Assembly: GCA_964019135.1 (NCBI GenBank)
Contig: OZ025249.1
Coordinates: forward strand, 33,741,759 to 33,805,758
Direction: 5' to 3'
Source: Arenicola marina
Taxonomy: Eukaryota > Annelida > Polychaeta > Arenicolidae
DNA: 64,000 nucleotides
Of this stretch, positions 24,201 to 38,949 are shown piece after piece (within the stretch, counting starts at the first letter, position 1; each line of letters opens with the position of its first letter). A program made the translations under genes and the position numbers. The notes under the pieces were generated by a model that was not told the DNA's origin, did no database searches, and saw nothing but the letters and a program-made list of their open reading frames with translations.

Positions 24201-27200
24201 GCCATGCACTACAACAATTGGGTGATTAAGGAAATAAACGTTCCATTCCCATCAATTCATCTGGTTTTCCTGTCCCAAAGTGCTCTGGCAATCGCAAACA
24301 CATCAACAATTCAATCAGCTTGTGTCGTCCAGCATCCAAGCTGTCTCTATCCCCAAATTGCACGTTCACTTCACTACGTTCAACGCATTTTAAACAAAGA
24401 AAATTAAACGATGCTACCCTTTGTTCCATGTCCCTATATGGCGATATATGAAGTGCCTTACCATGAGCACTCTGATCTAAACCACGAACGCGAAAGATAT
24501 TGCCAATTCTCAAACGTGAACGTCAAATTGACAAATAAAAATCAGAGTATTTCAAGGACAGACTATGATGCTTAATTGCATGACTGTCTAACCTTCGGTA
24601 GCTGTATGACTTCGTGGCAGGACTTGAGCGAGAAGGCGACGGAGGCCTTGCCGTCGCTGGTAACACACTCGTAAAACTCGGGCTTGGAGTGGAGCGGGGA
24701 GTACAGGACGACAAGGAAGGCTTCCGGCGGGCAACAGATCCTCGAAAGACACCAGAACACACACAGTAACAGTCAATCAATGCTAATGAAATAACTTTTA
24801 TTTATGAGGGCGCTCCACGATCAGGTGTCAAATCCACGTGTAACGGTGCAGCTAATACAGGTCTTGGTTAATTACAACTATCATGGACATATGTGTAAAA
24901 TGACATAAACTTAAATTGAAGTGTCACGTGGTAACATTATCCATTATAAGGTACTTACTTTTCTTTCAGACTTGCATTAAATAGGTATCTAAGACAACTG
25001 GCCCATATGAACGGATCGTGAATGTTGGCCAGTCCGCTGACCCAGCTGGAAGTGAGATTATTTTATCTTGATTTCAAACTACAAACGTGATATCTTCATA
25101 AACAATGGACCGACTACGAAACAGTTACATTAGATATTTTGCAACTATAATATTATTGTATATACAGCACAGTATGTAATCGCACCATATTCTGGAACTT
25201 GTAACAGTCAGTGATCTTTACAGGCGAGATTGTTCAGCATTTAGCTCTAACACACACTTGAGATGTATTTAAATAAGTAGAACGCAAGTGAAATACGTTA
25301 AAGCCACAGTTGTACAATCGGCCGACAAACGTGACATGCTAATAAACACCGAAGACTACGCGGTACAACACACTATATCATATATGCTATGTATATTAGT
25401 GAATATCGTATGAAACAAAAGACACTTACATTCCAACCAGCGGTAATGAGTATACTTTTGGATCTGATTCCAGTGTCAGAAGTAGTTTTCTTGTGTGATC
25501 CATAGTTAGATACCTAGAGGGAATGAACAATAGTTTCAAGGTTCGCACTCAGGGAGACAATGTTCCGAGCTAAGCTGCAGCGGGCGGGTAAAGTAACATC
25601 ATATCTCTCACCCACAATAACCATACAATTATGGAATGTGCTTTGGCAAGCGTGAGACTCCTTAAAACCCTTCAATAATTAAGGTAATGATACGTGATAG
25701 CTATCGGGGTCATACCCGGTTTTCGCTTCCCCCTGGACTTCGCTCATGCTGAGTGGACCCGAGAGATTTTTCGAGAGCGCTGTTGGTACAACTGGAATGG
25801 CGTTCACTGGCGTCATCTTGAGTGCAGTTGCCATGGAGACCAGATCGAAATCCAGGTGAAAGATGAAGCTCTGTTGGTTTCCATGGTAACTGCAGTTTGC
25901 TCGCAAGCACATGAAGTGGCTGAGATCCACGCGAGATTTACACGTGCATCGCTCGTAAAGCACCTGCAGCAAAAGGTCGTCATTTATTATATTTAATGGT
26001 ATTTATTATATTTAATGGTATGTTCTTCCTTGTCTGTTGGTAAACACATTCACAGATTAATCATAATGTTTCTGTACATATTTGTACATATACTCACCTG
26101 GACGGCTGATTCATAATCCTCGACTGAGCTACATGGCTTTGCACTGTTTTTCTTCACCTACAAATAGAACAAAATAAGGATGTACTACAAAACTTTGCAT
26201 CTTTGTACAAGTATTAAATGATGTTTTATAAAACGTTTCGCAATAATGACAATTGATTCTTACCGTTTAAAAACCTCATAAACCTCACATTCACTTGGCC
26301 TATTGTTAAGTATATCGAAAGATAAGCTCTGTGACTTTCAATAGGGAAGTATTATGATACACAGATTGTTGTTACCCTCACAGAAGTAAGATATTTTGCA
26401 TAGTCTATCATGAATTCTAGGCAAACCAAAGGTAAAACATTTTTTCTTAGACAAACCTCATAATCCTCATGTTATAATTATGAATATAATTCAACTCTAT
26501 TATAATGTATAAATTGGTCTTTAAGCCACCCTTTTGCACACACGGATCACACACAAACCAGGGCAAGCACCCTTGCAAAGAGTTAGATTAGAGGATGACA
26601 CCTGGCGTTTGAACTTGTATCAGGCTGCCTCGCGACCATGGCGATAAACTGGGCACTCACCACGCACGGAATATAAACCTCTCCGGGTGATAAGCTGGAC
26701 AGTGACTGGTCATGATCATTGTGAGGAGTCTTAAATCGGTCAACTGATATGGTGACGCCTGTTCCATCTGCAAGAAATAAATCAATGGTTATTTCCCTGG
26801 ACAATGTTTTTATTGGTAGATAATAATACTTATATCTAATGCTAAGTCGAACTGAATGTATATTTATATCCTTACAAATTTCTTTAGACCTACCTGGCTC
26901 AACTGACAAAGAACCGATGAATATACATCTGTAGGTGTCTTCACTGGTTTCCTGAGAAAATCGGTGAGCAAGGCGCAAGGTTTTCTCCTCCACAACTATG
27001 ACAGGTTCCCTGAAAAGGTAAATCCAAAACCTTATGAAAAATGTATGTGAAGGCAGGAGTGATAAATCTTAACAAATAAAAGTACACATCAATACAAAAA
27101 CGTGACACCTTCAGACCTCTGATTGGTTAATGCCCATTTGGCCTAACTTTAATAGTTATTTAAAATACAGACAAGATCAAATGTAAATAAGAAATTATTT

Positions 27201-27943
27201 TCACCTATACTGAGAGAGATGTACAGCCACAGGCTGGCCAGTTGGTCTGCGATCCCAGAGAACAGCTCTTGTTGCAGGGAACTGCAGGGGTACAAAACCT
27301 GCTGGCCTTGGAGCTCTCATTGTTGATCTAGTAATTGTAAAGGGCGTGAATCAAAGCAATGTCAGTATTATAATATATGTGAGCAGTTGTAAGCAATAGT
27401 CAGGGCCGAATATACACAAGGTACATATTGCCTTTTCCAAGATAGTATTGCACAACCTTGTGGTCACATTTTAATGAGTTTATAGGATTGCTCGAAAACG
27501 TTTGAGAGTGACACCAATGGTATCCTACTCGTAATTAATACCTTCATTATGCATGCACAGAATAACAAAAAACATCAGGAATCATATTTAACTCTGGGCT
27601 CGCGCTAGGATATTTTTTTCATTAGCCAATTTGGCTAATTCTGTGGAAAAACCATAGCCAAATATATTTGTTGAAAAAAACATGAATAAAAATGTGTTTG
27701 TAGTTGAAATTTTATATTCGCCATTTTGGCGAGTGTCCAGGAAGTTGTTATCGCCAAATCCCGAATTTTCTCGCCAAATGGCTATTGGCGAATGCTAACG
27801 CGAGCCCAGTAACTGTTCAAATTTTACAAGAATGTTGTCCTACCTAATACTTACATTTCATTCTGTGCAGCATGAATACTTCTTGCACCAACAGCTACAT
27901 AACCAGGGTGAGAATTATGAAGAGATCTAGACTGTTTCCTCAT
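15263..27943 (-). CDS. STIL: STIL centriolar assembly protein (16 coding exons)
   Basis: Exons, 5' to 3' on the minus strand: 27943-27855, 27327-27205, 27009-26894, 26767-26661, 26157-26098, 25963-25716, 25513-25430, 25045-24959, 24740-24593, 24118-24015, 23333-23213, 22944-20870, 18292-18211, 17820-17713, 17052-16745, 16277-15263. All junctions keep phase; the sum is 4875 bases (1624 residues plus stop; human about 1287). Most donors are GTAAGT-like; that of exon 9 (GTTAGA) is weak. The N-terminal conserved block includes VTISVDRF and [15 protein letters not shown]. Exon 11 ends with PRSTPAP, the PRxxPxP motif that binds CPAP/SAS-4 in known STIL proteins, followed by [14 protein letters not shown] short coiled coil (about residues 875-903, [16 protein letters not shown]) matches the PLK4-binding helix. 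The last exon carries the STAN motif ([29 protein letters not shown]) and ends [17 protein letters not shown] recruits SAS-6 and is a PLK4 substrate in centriole duplication. Confidence 0.95.
17215..17335. repeat. Dispersed SINE-like repeat fragment
   Basis: Shares GCCAAG, ACCTCCCG and AATGAAACATGC in the same order with 48360-48425. Both copies appear to be fragments of one interspersed family. It lies in STIL intron 14. Confidence 0.4.
18340..20910 (-). repeat. 61-bp minisatellite spanning the STIL exon 12 donor
   Basis: About 42 head-to-tail copies of a 61-bp unit with few substitutions. On the STIL sense strand each unit contains GTCGACATGCCGGCCTACAC, then CTCCATCTCCCCCGAGAA, then the donor GTAAGT and TTAGTAATGTCAGCC. 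The exon-proximal copy encodes the real end of exon 12 ([12 protein letters not shown] plus AA) and the real donor at 20864-20869. The array fills almost all of intron 12 (18293-20869), leaving about 50 bases before exon 13. Sites vary at a few positions (GGAGGTGTAGG / GGCGGTGTAGG / GGAGGTGTGGG), partly in alternating order, which suggests multi-unit duplications. Confidence 0.95.
22410..22615 (-). other. Polyglutamine-rich tract inside STIL exon 12
   Basis: About residues 551-608 of STIL are dominated by Gln with Pro, His and Leu (for example [17 protein letters not shown]). The codons are CAG/CAA-mixed, so this is a cryptic repeat and not a pure CAG run. It accounts for part of the extra length over vertebrate STIL. 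It probably forms a disordered, aggregation-prone linker before the coiled coil. Confidence 0.85.
23481..23740. mobile_element. MITE with CTCACAATTTGCTAAG termini, long copy
   Basis: Terminal inverted repeats of about 58 bases: the left begins CTCACAATTTGCTAAGGATC and continues through CTCTATGCAGAGATATCTGA, and the right is its reverse complement ending at 23740. Both sides are flanked by TA, as for Tc1/mariner-type insertions. There is no coding capacity. It lies in STIL intron 10. A shorter relative is at 49365-49452. Confidence 0.8.
27594..27809. mobile_element. MITE with CTGGGCTCGCG termini, copy 1
   Basis: Begins CTGGGCTCGCGCTAG and ends CTAACGCGAGCCCAG, and is flanked by the direct repeat TAACT on both sides (27589-27593 and 27810-27814), a 5-bp target-site duplication. 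The inside contains ATTAGCCAATTTGGCTAAT and TTTGGCGA motifs and no coding sequence. It is non-autonomous and sits just upstream of STIL coding exon 1. Copy 2 is at 32942-33162 in the opposite orientation. Confidence 0.85.
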
Positions 27944-27968
27944 AACAGTTGATAAATCATGATGTCAT
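27944..27968 (-). promoter_or_regulatory. STIL 5' leader with two upstream mini-ORFs
   Basis: An acceptor TTGCAG ends at 27969 on the minus strand, so the exon with the STIL start probably begins at 27968 and an untranslated exon lies further upstream. The 25-base leader starts ATGACATCATGA (a three-codon ORF) and overlaps a second ORF of six codons whose TGA overlaps the STIL ATG in the string ATGA. This arrangement would favour termination-reinitiation or leaky scanning. I choose the third ATG because it opens the long frame. Confidence 0.55.
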
Positions 27969-28079
27969 CTGCAACAAGATAAGACTTCACAATTTTAAAC
28001 AGCTACTGCAAGCTCTTTTAGACAAGTTTAGGCCAGGCACGGTATCCCTTTATGTGTCAGCAACTTTATAAATTCTGTT

Positions 28080-28700
28080 AAAACACCTTGCTGTAATATC
28101 AGGACATTTATATAGCCAACATGATTCCCCAGAACCTAGCCCAATTAGATTGCTTGTTCTGAATTTTCTATTGTTCCATGTCCAAAAAAGCCACATCATA
28201 GGGACACCTATGTTCAAACACTGTGAGAGGTCCACATTGCAATTTGCTAGAGATTTCGCTACAAAAAACAATCATCTCTTATTCATATCTATTAAAGTTC
28301 CAGAGATGTAAATTGCTCAACTACTTCCCATGACTCTCCCAGCAGATGTTGCTTATTCATAGCAGAACTAGGTTCCCAGCAAAGGAGTAGAAGTATTAGT
28401 TGTGTCAAAGTACATTCCATTAGGGTAACATGAGCTCTGGAACTTAAATAAATACCATTTAGAGGTAAGTGTTTGGTATGAAAACCTCCAGCAAACTGTA
28501 AAGTTGATCTCTCACTGTTTTTGAGATTCAATATGGCATCAAACAACACTACCCAAAGACCTAGCCCCATTTGATGGTTTGTATATTGTTCTATGTCCAT
28601 AACAGCTACATTGTAGGGTGTAATACTTGTTTGATCTCAAATATAGTGAGAGGCCCACTTTACAAGTGGCTAGAGGTTTTGACATTTGGTGCCTCAGCTG
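28080..28700. repeat. Diverged duplicated block upstream of STIL
   Basis: 28120-28260 and 28550-28680 share, in the same order, ACCTAGCCC, ATTGTTC(C/T)ATGTCC, a GAGAGG(T/C)CCAC segment and GCTAGAG. The copies are diverged and separated by about 300 bases. I see no coding function. Confidence 0.45.
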
Positions 28701-30065
28701 CCAGTTCCTGTCAACTTGATGTAACGTCAAGGATTACTCTCCCACCAGATATTGTAAATTCCAAGAAATACCCAAGATTTGTCAATTACCTGGTTCTGTA
28801 TCTTTGCATCAGATACATGTAGCAAACAAACGATACAGATGGTTTAAGTCCATTTTGACCGCTAGACGATTTGGCCACAAGTAGGGTTAAGGGGTGAAGA
28901 TTGTGTTGGGTATGGTGTGGGGGGTTTGTTGTCAATGTTTGAGGGGGTAGAGGCATGCCCAGGTGAAAACAGATTGAGACAGCTGGTTGTTATCATTAAT
29001 CAGCTGAACATGGCGGCTGGGGTGAGTAATAAGAGAAAAGGCCAGGGAGAGACATAACCGACTGCCCGGGACAATTGAATTACATGGTCGGACAGGTCAG
29101 AACACTGTTTGTGTGCCTTTAAGGGCAGGTGAAGATTTAAACTGCAATCTCTTGCTATTTTTAGATGTTCGGCAGTGACACTGAGCCAACAAATATTCAG
29201 GGGGGGCAGGTCAATCTCAACACCACACGTCCACCAGCTAGGACAGGTGACAGCTAAAGTTAATGTCTATCCCTGAGGGCATCACTGTGCTGCTGGGTCT
29301 GATACATGGACTCAGTGACAACAGTGGAAATATAGGGTTGGGCATCAGATGTCAAAGTGGGCCTACACCACACTTGCATACGGATCACACTCTGCTGGGA
29401 AGAGCCAAGAGGTGCTAGGAGTGATCTGCTGACAAGCTGACAAGAGCCTACAGCTAAGCCATTAATTGTTGGAGATAGAACAATAATGTAGGTAGTGATC
29501 TGTATATATATATTGTAATCAGGTAATAGTAAATAGGCTTGTGACATGGCAAAACATCAGAACATAACTTCAACCAGGTGCCATGCCCAGGCCATGGCAT
29601 GGATTATAAACAAAACTGGAAGACCCAGAACAAACTGTGGTAAACTGAGATCTGATCAAAGGAGTATCTAATTTACCGACGACCGTATGTTTCAGAAAGC
29701 TGAGGCAGGAACAAATCCATCGGTATACTCATTAAACATGATCCGTCGAAACGACGGCTGCCATACCCATATACCTGGGTGTCTGTGTTAGTATATCACT
29801 GACACTGTACTGACGACGACATGCAGTAAACAAGTTTTGACAAGTAGGATCCAGCCAACATCGAAACCCTCGCACCACAACAGTTGCATATAAAACCTGG
29901 GGAGACTGGAATGATGCATACTCCTTTGGTACTAACTTACCACACCCAAAAAGTCGTTAAAGCGTTTTGATCTAATTAGGTCAAGTAATTACAACTTTAT
30001 TAGAAATTTGTAGATTGTCAACATTGTTTTAAAATCAAACAACTCGCGCTCATTCTCGTTGACGA
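28701..30065. other. Non-coding region upstream of STIL
   Basis: Nothing recognisable; a few short frames on both strands without domains. It is probably intronic if STIL has a first untranslated exon near 30.1 kb. Confidence 0.4.
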
Positions 30066-30112
30066 CTACGCATGCGTACTTACTTTTGTCCGCACTTCCT
30101 GTGTGCTATGAA
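30066..30112 (-). promoter_or_regulatory. Candidate STIL untranslated exon 1 and core promoter
   Basis: On the minus strand, CACAGGAAGTGCGG (an ETS-type site) is followed by ACAAAA and the strong donor GTAAGT (30083-30078), then the palindrome TACGCATGCGTA (30077-30066), which resembles an NRF1 site. ETS and NRF1 sites are typical of TATA-less housekeeping promoters, and the donor could splice to the acceptor at 27969. This is inference from motifs only. Confidence 0.35.
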
Positions 30113-32941
30113 AAATATTTCACCCAAACAGTAGTATGTAAAATGTAGTTTTGACAATTTGCGCAAGGGCGTTTGAAAAAAAGAAGATACATCATGGCAA
30201 AGGTTTGCCTTCGATATATATATGCAATGCAGTGGTTAATTGGGGGACGTTCAACAAAGAGAAATGGGGGCGGGTGAGGGTGCGAGCATGGACAAAAATT
30301 TGGCGGATCTATAGACCTTCGGGAGGTGTGTGAGGGTCCTTGGTCTGTAAATTGGAGATGGTGCATGTGCCCTGGCCACTTTAAAAAGGGGGTCATTTGG
30401 GAGCTGAGGTTTTCACAAAAAGCCTGTCCTTTAGAACGTAACAGACTTCTTTGGCATATGAAAAGGGGTCTGGTAGGGGGGATCCAGTTTAGATTTTTCA
30501 AATTCTCCGGGTCGATAGAATGTCGATTTTTTACGTTTCGTGTCGTTTTTTGACTACTGACTTTTGACGATTTTTCTGCGTCGTTTTTTTTTTCAAAAAT
30601 CTGTGTCCATGTCGTTTTTAGAACCTCAGTATCGGAATTTGAGGGTCAATGTCGAATACGCCCGTGTCACGTGTCGCCATTTACCCTTTCCAGACCCCTA
30701 TATGACACAGAAAATTCAAACGAATGCACGGAGGGTGATACACGGAATTGCATAAAATTTGATTACGATGCTTTCCCAAAAAGGGGCAATTTTGGAACTG
30801 ATTATATGGGGGTATTTTGCAGCGGGTGTATGCATCTGACAATGGAGGCATTTTCAGAGCGGGTACATCTGAAAACCGTGGCACATATTGCAATGACATA
30901 AAGCTCTTCTCAGAAATCAAGATTCGAATATACCATAGGTATCTTCGAACTCTGTATGTCCGCTCGAGATCGTGGCAGTATATAGCCTAAACCAATGAGC
31001 TGGCGCTTTCATCATTCTTTTGGGTTCTTTCTCGGGAAAACAGATTTCAGATATTCTACTTAGCAAGCTCATATCATAGTTCATATCGGTCCTTATGGGG
31101 AAAGATCGTCATACCTGCGGTATCAACTAGAATATATAGTCAAGAGCTGCCATTTTGAAGGAAAAAAATCGGTGTCAAATGGACACATCGAGAGAAATTG
31201 CAGATTTCTGCTCGAGGGAGTATGCAGTATATATTCTTTTGTCAAGGTTTTTTTGAAGTGTTCAACTTTAATTTATAGTTACTTGTCAATCCTTGTCAAT
31301 CTGTGAAAAAAACAGGTATCTTTTCCGCCGCATCGTATATCTGTAATGATGATCAATGGAGTCCCCCCCACCACTCCCAGCGGGTCCACTTCCAGGCCCA
31401 AGTCTATGGCATCGCCTAAGGCCTACGCTTCCAGTCGAGGCTGCTCGAAGCGATACGTACGGCAGCAGATCACGAACATATGTTCCGGTTGCCTTAGTAA
31501 ATTCCCAGACTTACTCATCCTCATCATCCCTATTTCTAATTTCAGATAATCGTGCGCCCATTGCATCCCTATCGATACAAAAGGACCTTCTACCCTCCAA
31601 TAGACTCCATGCTCCAAAAACACGTTTAATTACGGCTTTAATTACCGTATTGCGTAACAAAACTGGTTCGTCTTGTGACGTCACGAATCAATGGAAAAAA
31701 TTGCCCCCATCTATCTTTTGCAATTTTTAGGTAGGTCTTTAATAAAGTGGCTAATATTGTTAATATTGGTGCAAATAAATTTAGTGCATGTAGAATTTCG
31801 TTAATGTAGTGCAAATGGATAAAATATTTGCAAAGTAACATAGGACCTAGGAGATGGACTTTAAGCTGACTTGCGTAGCGTAATTTTCCATAATGAATAC
31901 ATACAACTGACATACACCGCCCCAGATTAAAAATAAACCTGTTTTTTTCTTGTGACGTTTAGCCCTGTGACGCTTGGAACTGCAACAACGAACTAAACAT
32001 GACTCCATTTTCATCTAGGTCTATACTTACTTATTACATTAACGCCGGTAACGTGCAAATGGATAAACGAAAATAGAAATGGGGCGAAATTTGTCATAAT
32101 GTACGGTAAAAAGTGTCACGCCGCAAAGGTAAAGGTCGTTGCACGTTTCTCGTTGGACTGGTGGAAGCGCGCGTCATTTTAGCTCAGGTAGGGTAACATT
32201 TCTAGCTCTGATTTTATAAACGGAAGACTCGATCAAGTTTACCCTTTGGCAGTCTTATTTTGTTCTTTTCAAAACGGCCTTTATTATTGAATGAACTGTG
32301 TATCGTTAGAACGAACTGACTTCGGAAAACAAAATAAACAGATAAAGTGTCCGCCTGTCCAGTCGGGGTTTCCAGCACGGGCGGCTGACCGCTCCCAAAC
32401 TCCGATGAAACCCCAAATGGCCAATCCGCCCGATGCCTCTCTTACCACGCCCGTAAACGCCACTAGCCCGTAGGTTTAAGAGGTAGAACTACTTATCAAG
32501 CACCTGTAATATTGTAATATAATATTAATCTATCAAGTATGCCTAGCCAGACTCCCCCCTCCCCTCCCCTTTCCCCCCTGGCCACCATCCAATAGGCAGG
32601 GTTGGGTGCTCGAGATTGGATCGCATTCCATTTGTATCCCATTTAAAACTATGCTGAACTTGTTTAGCAAGTTAGATTTAATGAGTATGCTCTGTAACAG
32701 CCCTAAGAGTGTCAGGAGTGAAGATGAAGAAATCTCTGATATGTCATGATTTGAATAATGAGGATATCTGAATGCCTATGCTAGGTACAAACTATTACCC
32801 TTTATAGATCTTCATAGATACTTTACCTCCTTTCTGGAGAGGATAACCTTCACTTACAATCAGCAATATTATGCGCTTAAAGCTCCACAGCTACTTTCCA
32901 GTGAAATCCAATAAAATTTCTGCTCACTGTAATTTCTACTG
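30113..32941. other. Intergenic region between STIL and CMPK1
   Basis: No supported gene. Frames at 30106-30501 (minus), 31356-31730 (plus) and others lack domains. A donor-like AGCTCAG|GTAGGG at 32181-32193, within locally CpG-bearing sequence (32110-32175), could end an untranslated first exon of CMPK1, but this is weak. Confidence 0.4.
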
Positions 32942-33162
32942 CTGGGCTCGCGTTAGCATTCGCCAATAGCCATTTGGCGAGAAAATTCGGGATTTGGCGA
33001 TAAGAACTTCCTGGACACTCGTCAAAATGGTGAATATAAAATTTCAACTACAAACACATAACCAATTTATAACCAATATAAAATTTGGCTAATTTTGGCT
33101 AATGTTTTTCCACGGAATTAGCCAAATTGGCTAATGAAAAAAATATCCTAACGCGAGCCCAG
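32942..33162. mobile_element. MITE with CTGGGCTCGCG termini, copy 2
   Basis: Begins CTGGGCTCGCGTTAG and ends CTAACGCGAGCCCAG, flanked on both sides by TACTG (32937-32941 and 33163-33167), a 5-bp target-site duplication. Its sequence is the reverse complement of the copy at 27594-27809 along most of its length (shared TTCGCCAATAGCCATTTGGC and ACTTCCTGGACACTCG). No coding capacity. Confidence 0.85.
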
Positions 33163-33167
33163 TACTG

Positions 33168-33999
33168 TATAAGTCACACCTTTTTTTCTCGCAGCTGAGG
33201 GGTGTGACTTATATTCCAGTGAGATTTATCTGTGTACAAAATCTAAGATTGTCTCTCAGATTTGCCTCCCCCTCCCCCTCCCCCCCTCTATCTCTACCTA
33301 CTTGACCAGCTGGGAGATTGGGTCATTCTTCCAGCATCTGTACCTATCATAATCCCATTAGGCGGATGAAGCCAATTATTCCCCTCCCTACAAATGCAAC
33401 ACAGCTTCACTGACCATGCGACTTGTCAACCACCTATATAAATAATACCTTGTCCATCGGTTGTTAAACCAGTGCCCGCTGAAACTGTGCTCCAATTAAC
33501 CATCAAACATATATACATCCATCAATTCTTACAGCCTTTGACAACAAACATTAATACAGGCAACTTGCTACCCTTAGACATCGTCATTGGTGTGAACACT
33601 GAGTTGAACCTATTATATGGGCAATAGTTAACAGTGGTGGTCACACAGGGTATTATATATAGAGATGCTGTAAACATGGTAAATGCATTTGCAGCAGCGT
33701 CATGCACTGTGCTTCAATGCACAGATGAATCTCGCACTGAAGGTGCAACTTATATACAGCTCAACTCTAAATATTTCTCAAAATTGGTGGGTGCGACTTA
33801 TACACATGTGCAATAAGGATCAGCTTATACCCTGGAAATTAAACTATATTCCTAATACATGCTGTGTCTTCTATAATGCAGTTTATAATCATACATAATA
33901 TGATGGTTTTCATGCTTTGCAGGTACAATTTCTCTGAAGGTGGTAGACATTTATGCATACTGGATGCAGACTTAGCATCTACAACAGTGTCCAATTTAG
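33168..33999. other. Upstream region of CMPK1
   Basis: No gene recognised. A TTTGCAG at 33915-33921 could be the acceptor of an exon that carries the CMPK1 leader and start codon at 34000. A C-rich CCTCCCC run is at 33265-33290. Confidence 0.4.
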
Positions 34000-36327
<2,328 letters not shown>

Positions 36328-38723
36328 GCTTGACCCATTTGCTTTAGAGGCAAGGCAGAGTACTTAGTTTATTGTCGTATCAAGCATCATGTCATCCATC
36401 ATTTCACCATGTGATAGTGAGCCATATGTACCGGTAGACAGGTAGGGTAGGTACGGATGTGAGTATCATAAACTGCAAATTTGTTACCTGATGGGTTGTT
36501 CAACTCGTTCCAAACCGTTAAGGCTGATGATGAATATTGGACTAAGTTTTGTGTCCATGTGATATATAAACCGATAATGGACTAGATGTGTTAAGGAAGT
36601 GGTTTTAGTCGCTTTTAGTTATTATGGTATATTTATATGTCTGATGAAACTCTCACCAGATTGTTCTAATATATGTTCCGATTGATGCTGAAATACTGTA
36701 TGGGTAATACATGTACGCCCAAAATAGATAAGTTTTCATAAAGACTACCGGTGCCTCGTTACTATGGAGATAAGGCCTAAATGCCGAAATATTCTTCAGT
36801 CACCATTTACCAGCTCTAGCGTATGTTGATCATTTTCCTACCTCCTGCAGTGGTAAATGTGTTTGTTATTTGGTTGGCCAATGTCTGATACAAAGCAGGT
36901 GAGGGAATTCGGGTCGTCCTGGAATGGGGCATTTTATCGAGTCTCTAATTGAATCGTCATTCATGGATTCACATAGCTAGTAAAAACGAGTCTGTTCTGA
37001 ACTGAATCGTTCACATATCTGTGCGGAATGTAAAGTTGATTTGAACTCATTCATTGATACACCTCAGCATCCATGTAGACTCTTACAAGTTTACCTGTAT
37101 TTGCCTTACATGCGGTGTATATTTATTGTCTGAAGAGCCCACATCTGTACCGCAGGTGATCTCATGTAAGCAGTGCCCATTCGGAGGAATACTGTAAATG
37201 TTCCCATTACTGCATAATTGATCACGTTTAAGCCATTCTCAACACAATTTATCGCTGCATCCCCGAGATCTCGTTCTCCGTGTCCGCGAGACATGTCCGC
37301 CTCAAACTCGGTGACTGTTCATTTGCCGGTTCGCCATGCGAAATGCTCCATGGTAACTCAAACCAGAAGACATGCGAAATAGCATCTTTCTCCTACAGGG
37401 TCTGTGGTCACAAAAGTATCATTACTCACTATGCACAAGTCTTTCTGCGCCAACCCATGTCAAGATTACGACTTCATTCTACGAAATCTGTACGCTGTAC
37501 ATATATACAATCAGATTTCAAAGTAGCTGTCGTATATCATCTCAATCTCAGTGCCCTGGTGTGTCACTACGGACTGTTGTGTGTATCGTCCATGTGTCGT
37601 GTGTACTGTAATCCATTTTTATGTAGCTCCACAGTGGTATTTTAAACTGTTAGCACGGGAGCTATCATTTCCGAGAACGCCTTACCCATTGTCAGGGACA
37701 GAAATATCTCACCTACGCGTTTTCATGTTTTCATAGAACTTTCTGTATACGTTGAGATTTTGTTGTGGTCTTCTTGACCGAGCTTTATATAGAAAATAAC
37801 TCGCAGTTGGTTTTGCTTCCTAGTTATTTCTCTTATTATTGGGATTGTCAAAGGATTATGCGCTGAAAGGTTTTCACTGCAAAAAACGCCACAGAAGACG
37901 AGTAAAGGATGCCTGCTCAACGTATGCCACCAAAGAGGTCCCATCATACTCTGCACGTGTTCTGCTTTATGGAACTTTACATTGAGCCGCACTTTCCACA
38001 CACAGCAAGCCTTTTTGACAATCAACTTAATAAGCAGATATACCCTGCATGTTATCGTGAACAAATGAAAGTAGTTTCCAGATTTATGGGCCTTTGGATG
38101 CGATGTTTACTTTGTCATGCGGATAGAAATACGATCGCAGCGTGGACAATGGACCAATCTGAGCCATCGATGTGTCTTAAACAGCCCTTCATAGTGAGCA
38201 AGTCAGCCTATAGGCTAGCTAGGGATTGTATGGGGACAACAATGTACCGTTACTCTGGAGATTTTCCGGTATCGCACAGTTTTAAGATTATTATAACTAT
38301 TCCTCTTTCATTTCATCGTAAAGCGATCGGTGTTTCGTCTACGGGGTATGTTTAAAAAAACTTGTCTGTATCGACGGTACTGAGCTGTAGATGAACAGGT
38401 TGTGGGTACGAACAATGGCAACTGCCACTGGGGTAAATTTCATCCAACTTTATTTTATTGTCCCGGGGTGTTTTGTTTGGCCTAATCAAGCCTTCGTGTG
38501 CACAGAAGCGGCTTGAACCATAGAACGCTTGCTGGCAAGGCGTCCGATTTTGCGCAGGTTCTGAAAAATCGTGTTTGGTATAAGATATTAATTTGTGTCC
38601 ATGCCAAGTAAATGCAAAAATGTGAGCTGCCTCGTCAAGTAGAGCACTGCTGTGGTGCACTAGCCGCTATTGTGGTCTATGTCCGCTGTGGTATAGCAAA
38701 CTATACCCATCTTCACCGAGAGG
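36328..38723. other. Non-coding region downstream of CMPK1
   Basis: Includes the CMPK1 3' UTR, whose end I could not fix because no AATAAA was noticed close by. Frames at 37280-37645 and 37909-38355 have no recognisable domains. Nothing else is supported. Confidence 0.5.
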
Positions 38724-38949
38724 CCGGCCCGGTAGCTCAGTGGGTTAGAGCGCTCGCCTTGAATGCTTTGGTCACCTGAGCCTAACGGCACGTGGATCGG
38801 TGGTTTGCGCCCCTCTGTGGCCATGTCTGTGTGGTCGCAGTATAAAGATCCCATGTCCTTCGCAAAGAGTAGGGGGTTACCCCCGGGAACATGGCTCCAC
38901 TCTCCCTTCCTTTTCCATTGACGCCATATGACCAAAAGTGGTTAAAGCG
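38724..38949 (+). mobile_element. tRNA-derived SINE, full-length-like copy
   Basis: The head is tRNA-like: GGCCCGGTAGCTCAGTGGG includes a perfect RNA polymerase III box A (TAGCTCAGTGGG, 38732-38743), and GGTTTGCGCCCC near 38800 resembles box B. The body continues with TAAAGATCCCATGTCCTTCG, GGGGGTTACCCCCGGG and ends ACCAAAAGTGGTTAAAGCG. Reverse-orientation copies at 42145-42358 and 60051-60153 show that this is an interspersed family. Confidence 0.85.

Noticed and set aside
30106-30501. 131-codon minus-strand frame upstream of STIL
   Set aside because: No recognisable family; overlaps the presumed promoter region and looks like chance.
38724-38810. A functional tRNA gene
   Set aside because: Box A is perfect but the rest does not fold into a cloverleaf with a clear anticodon, and the sequence continues into a SINE body repeated elsewhere.
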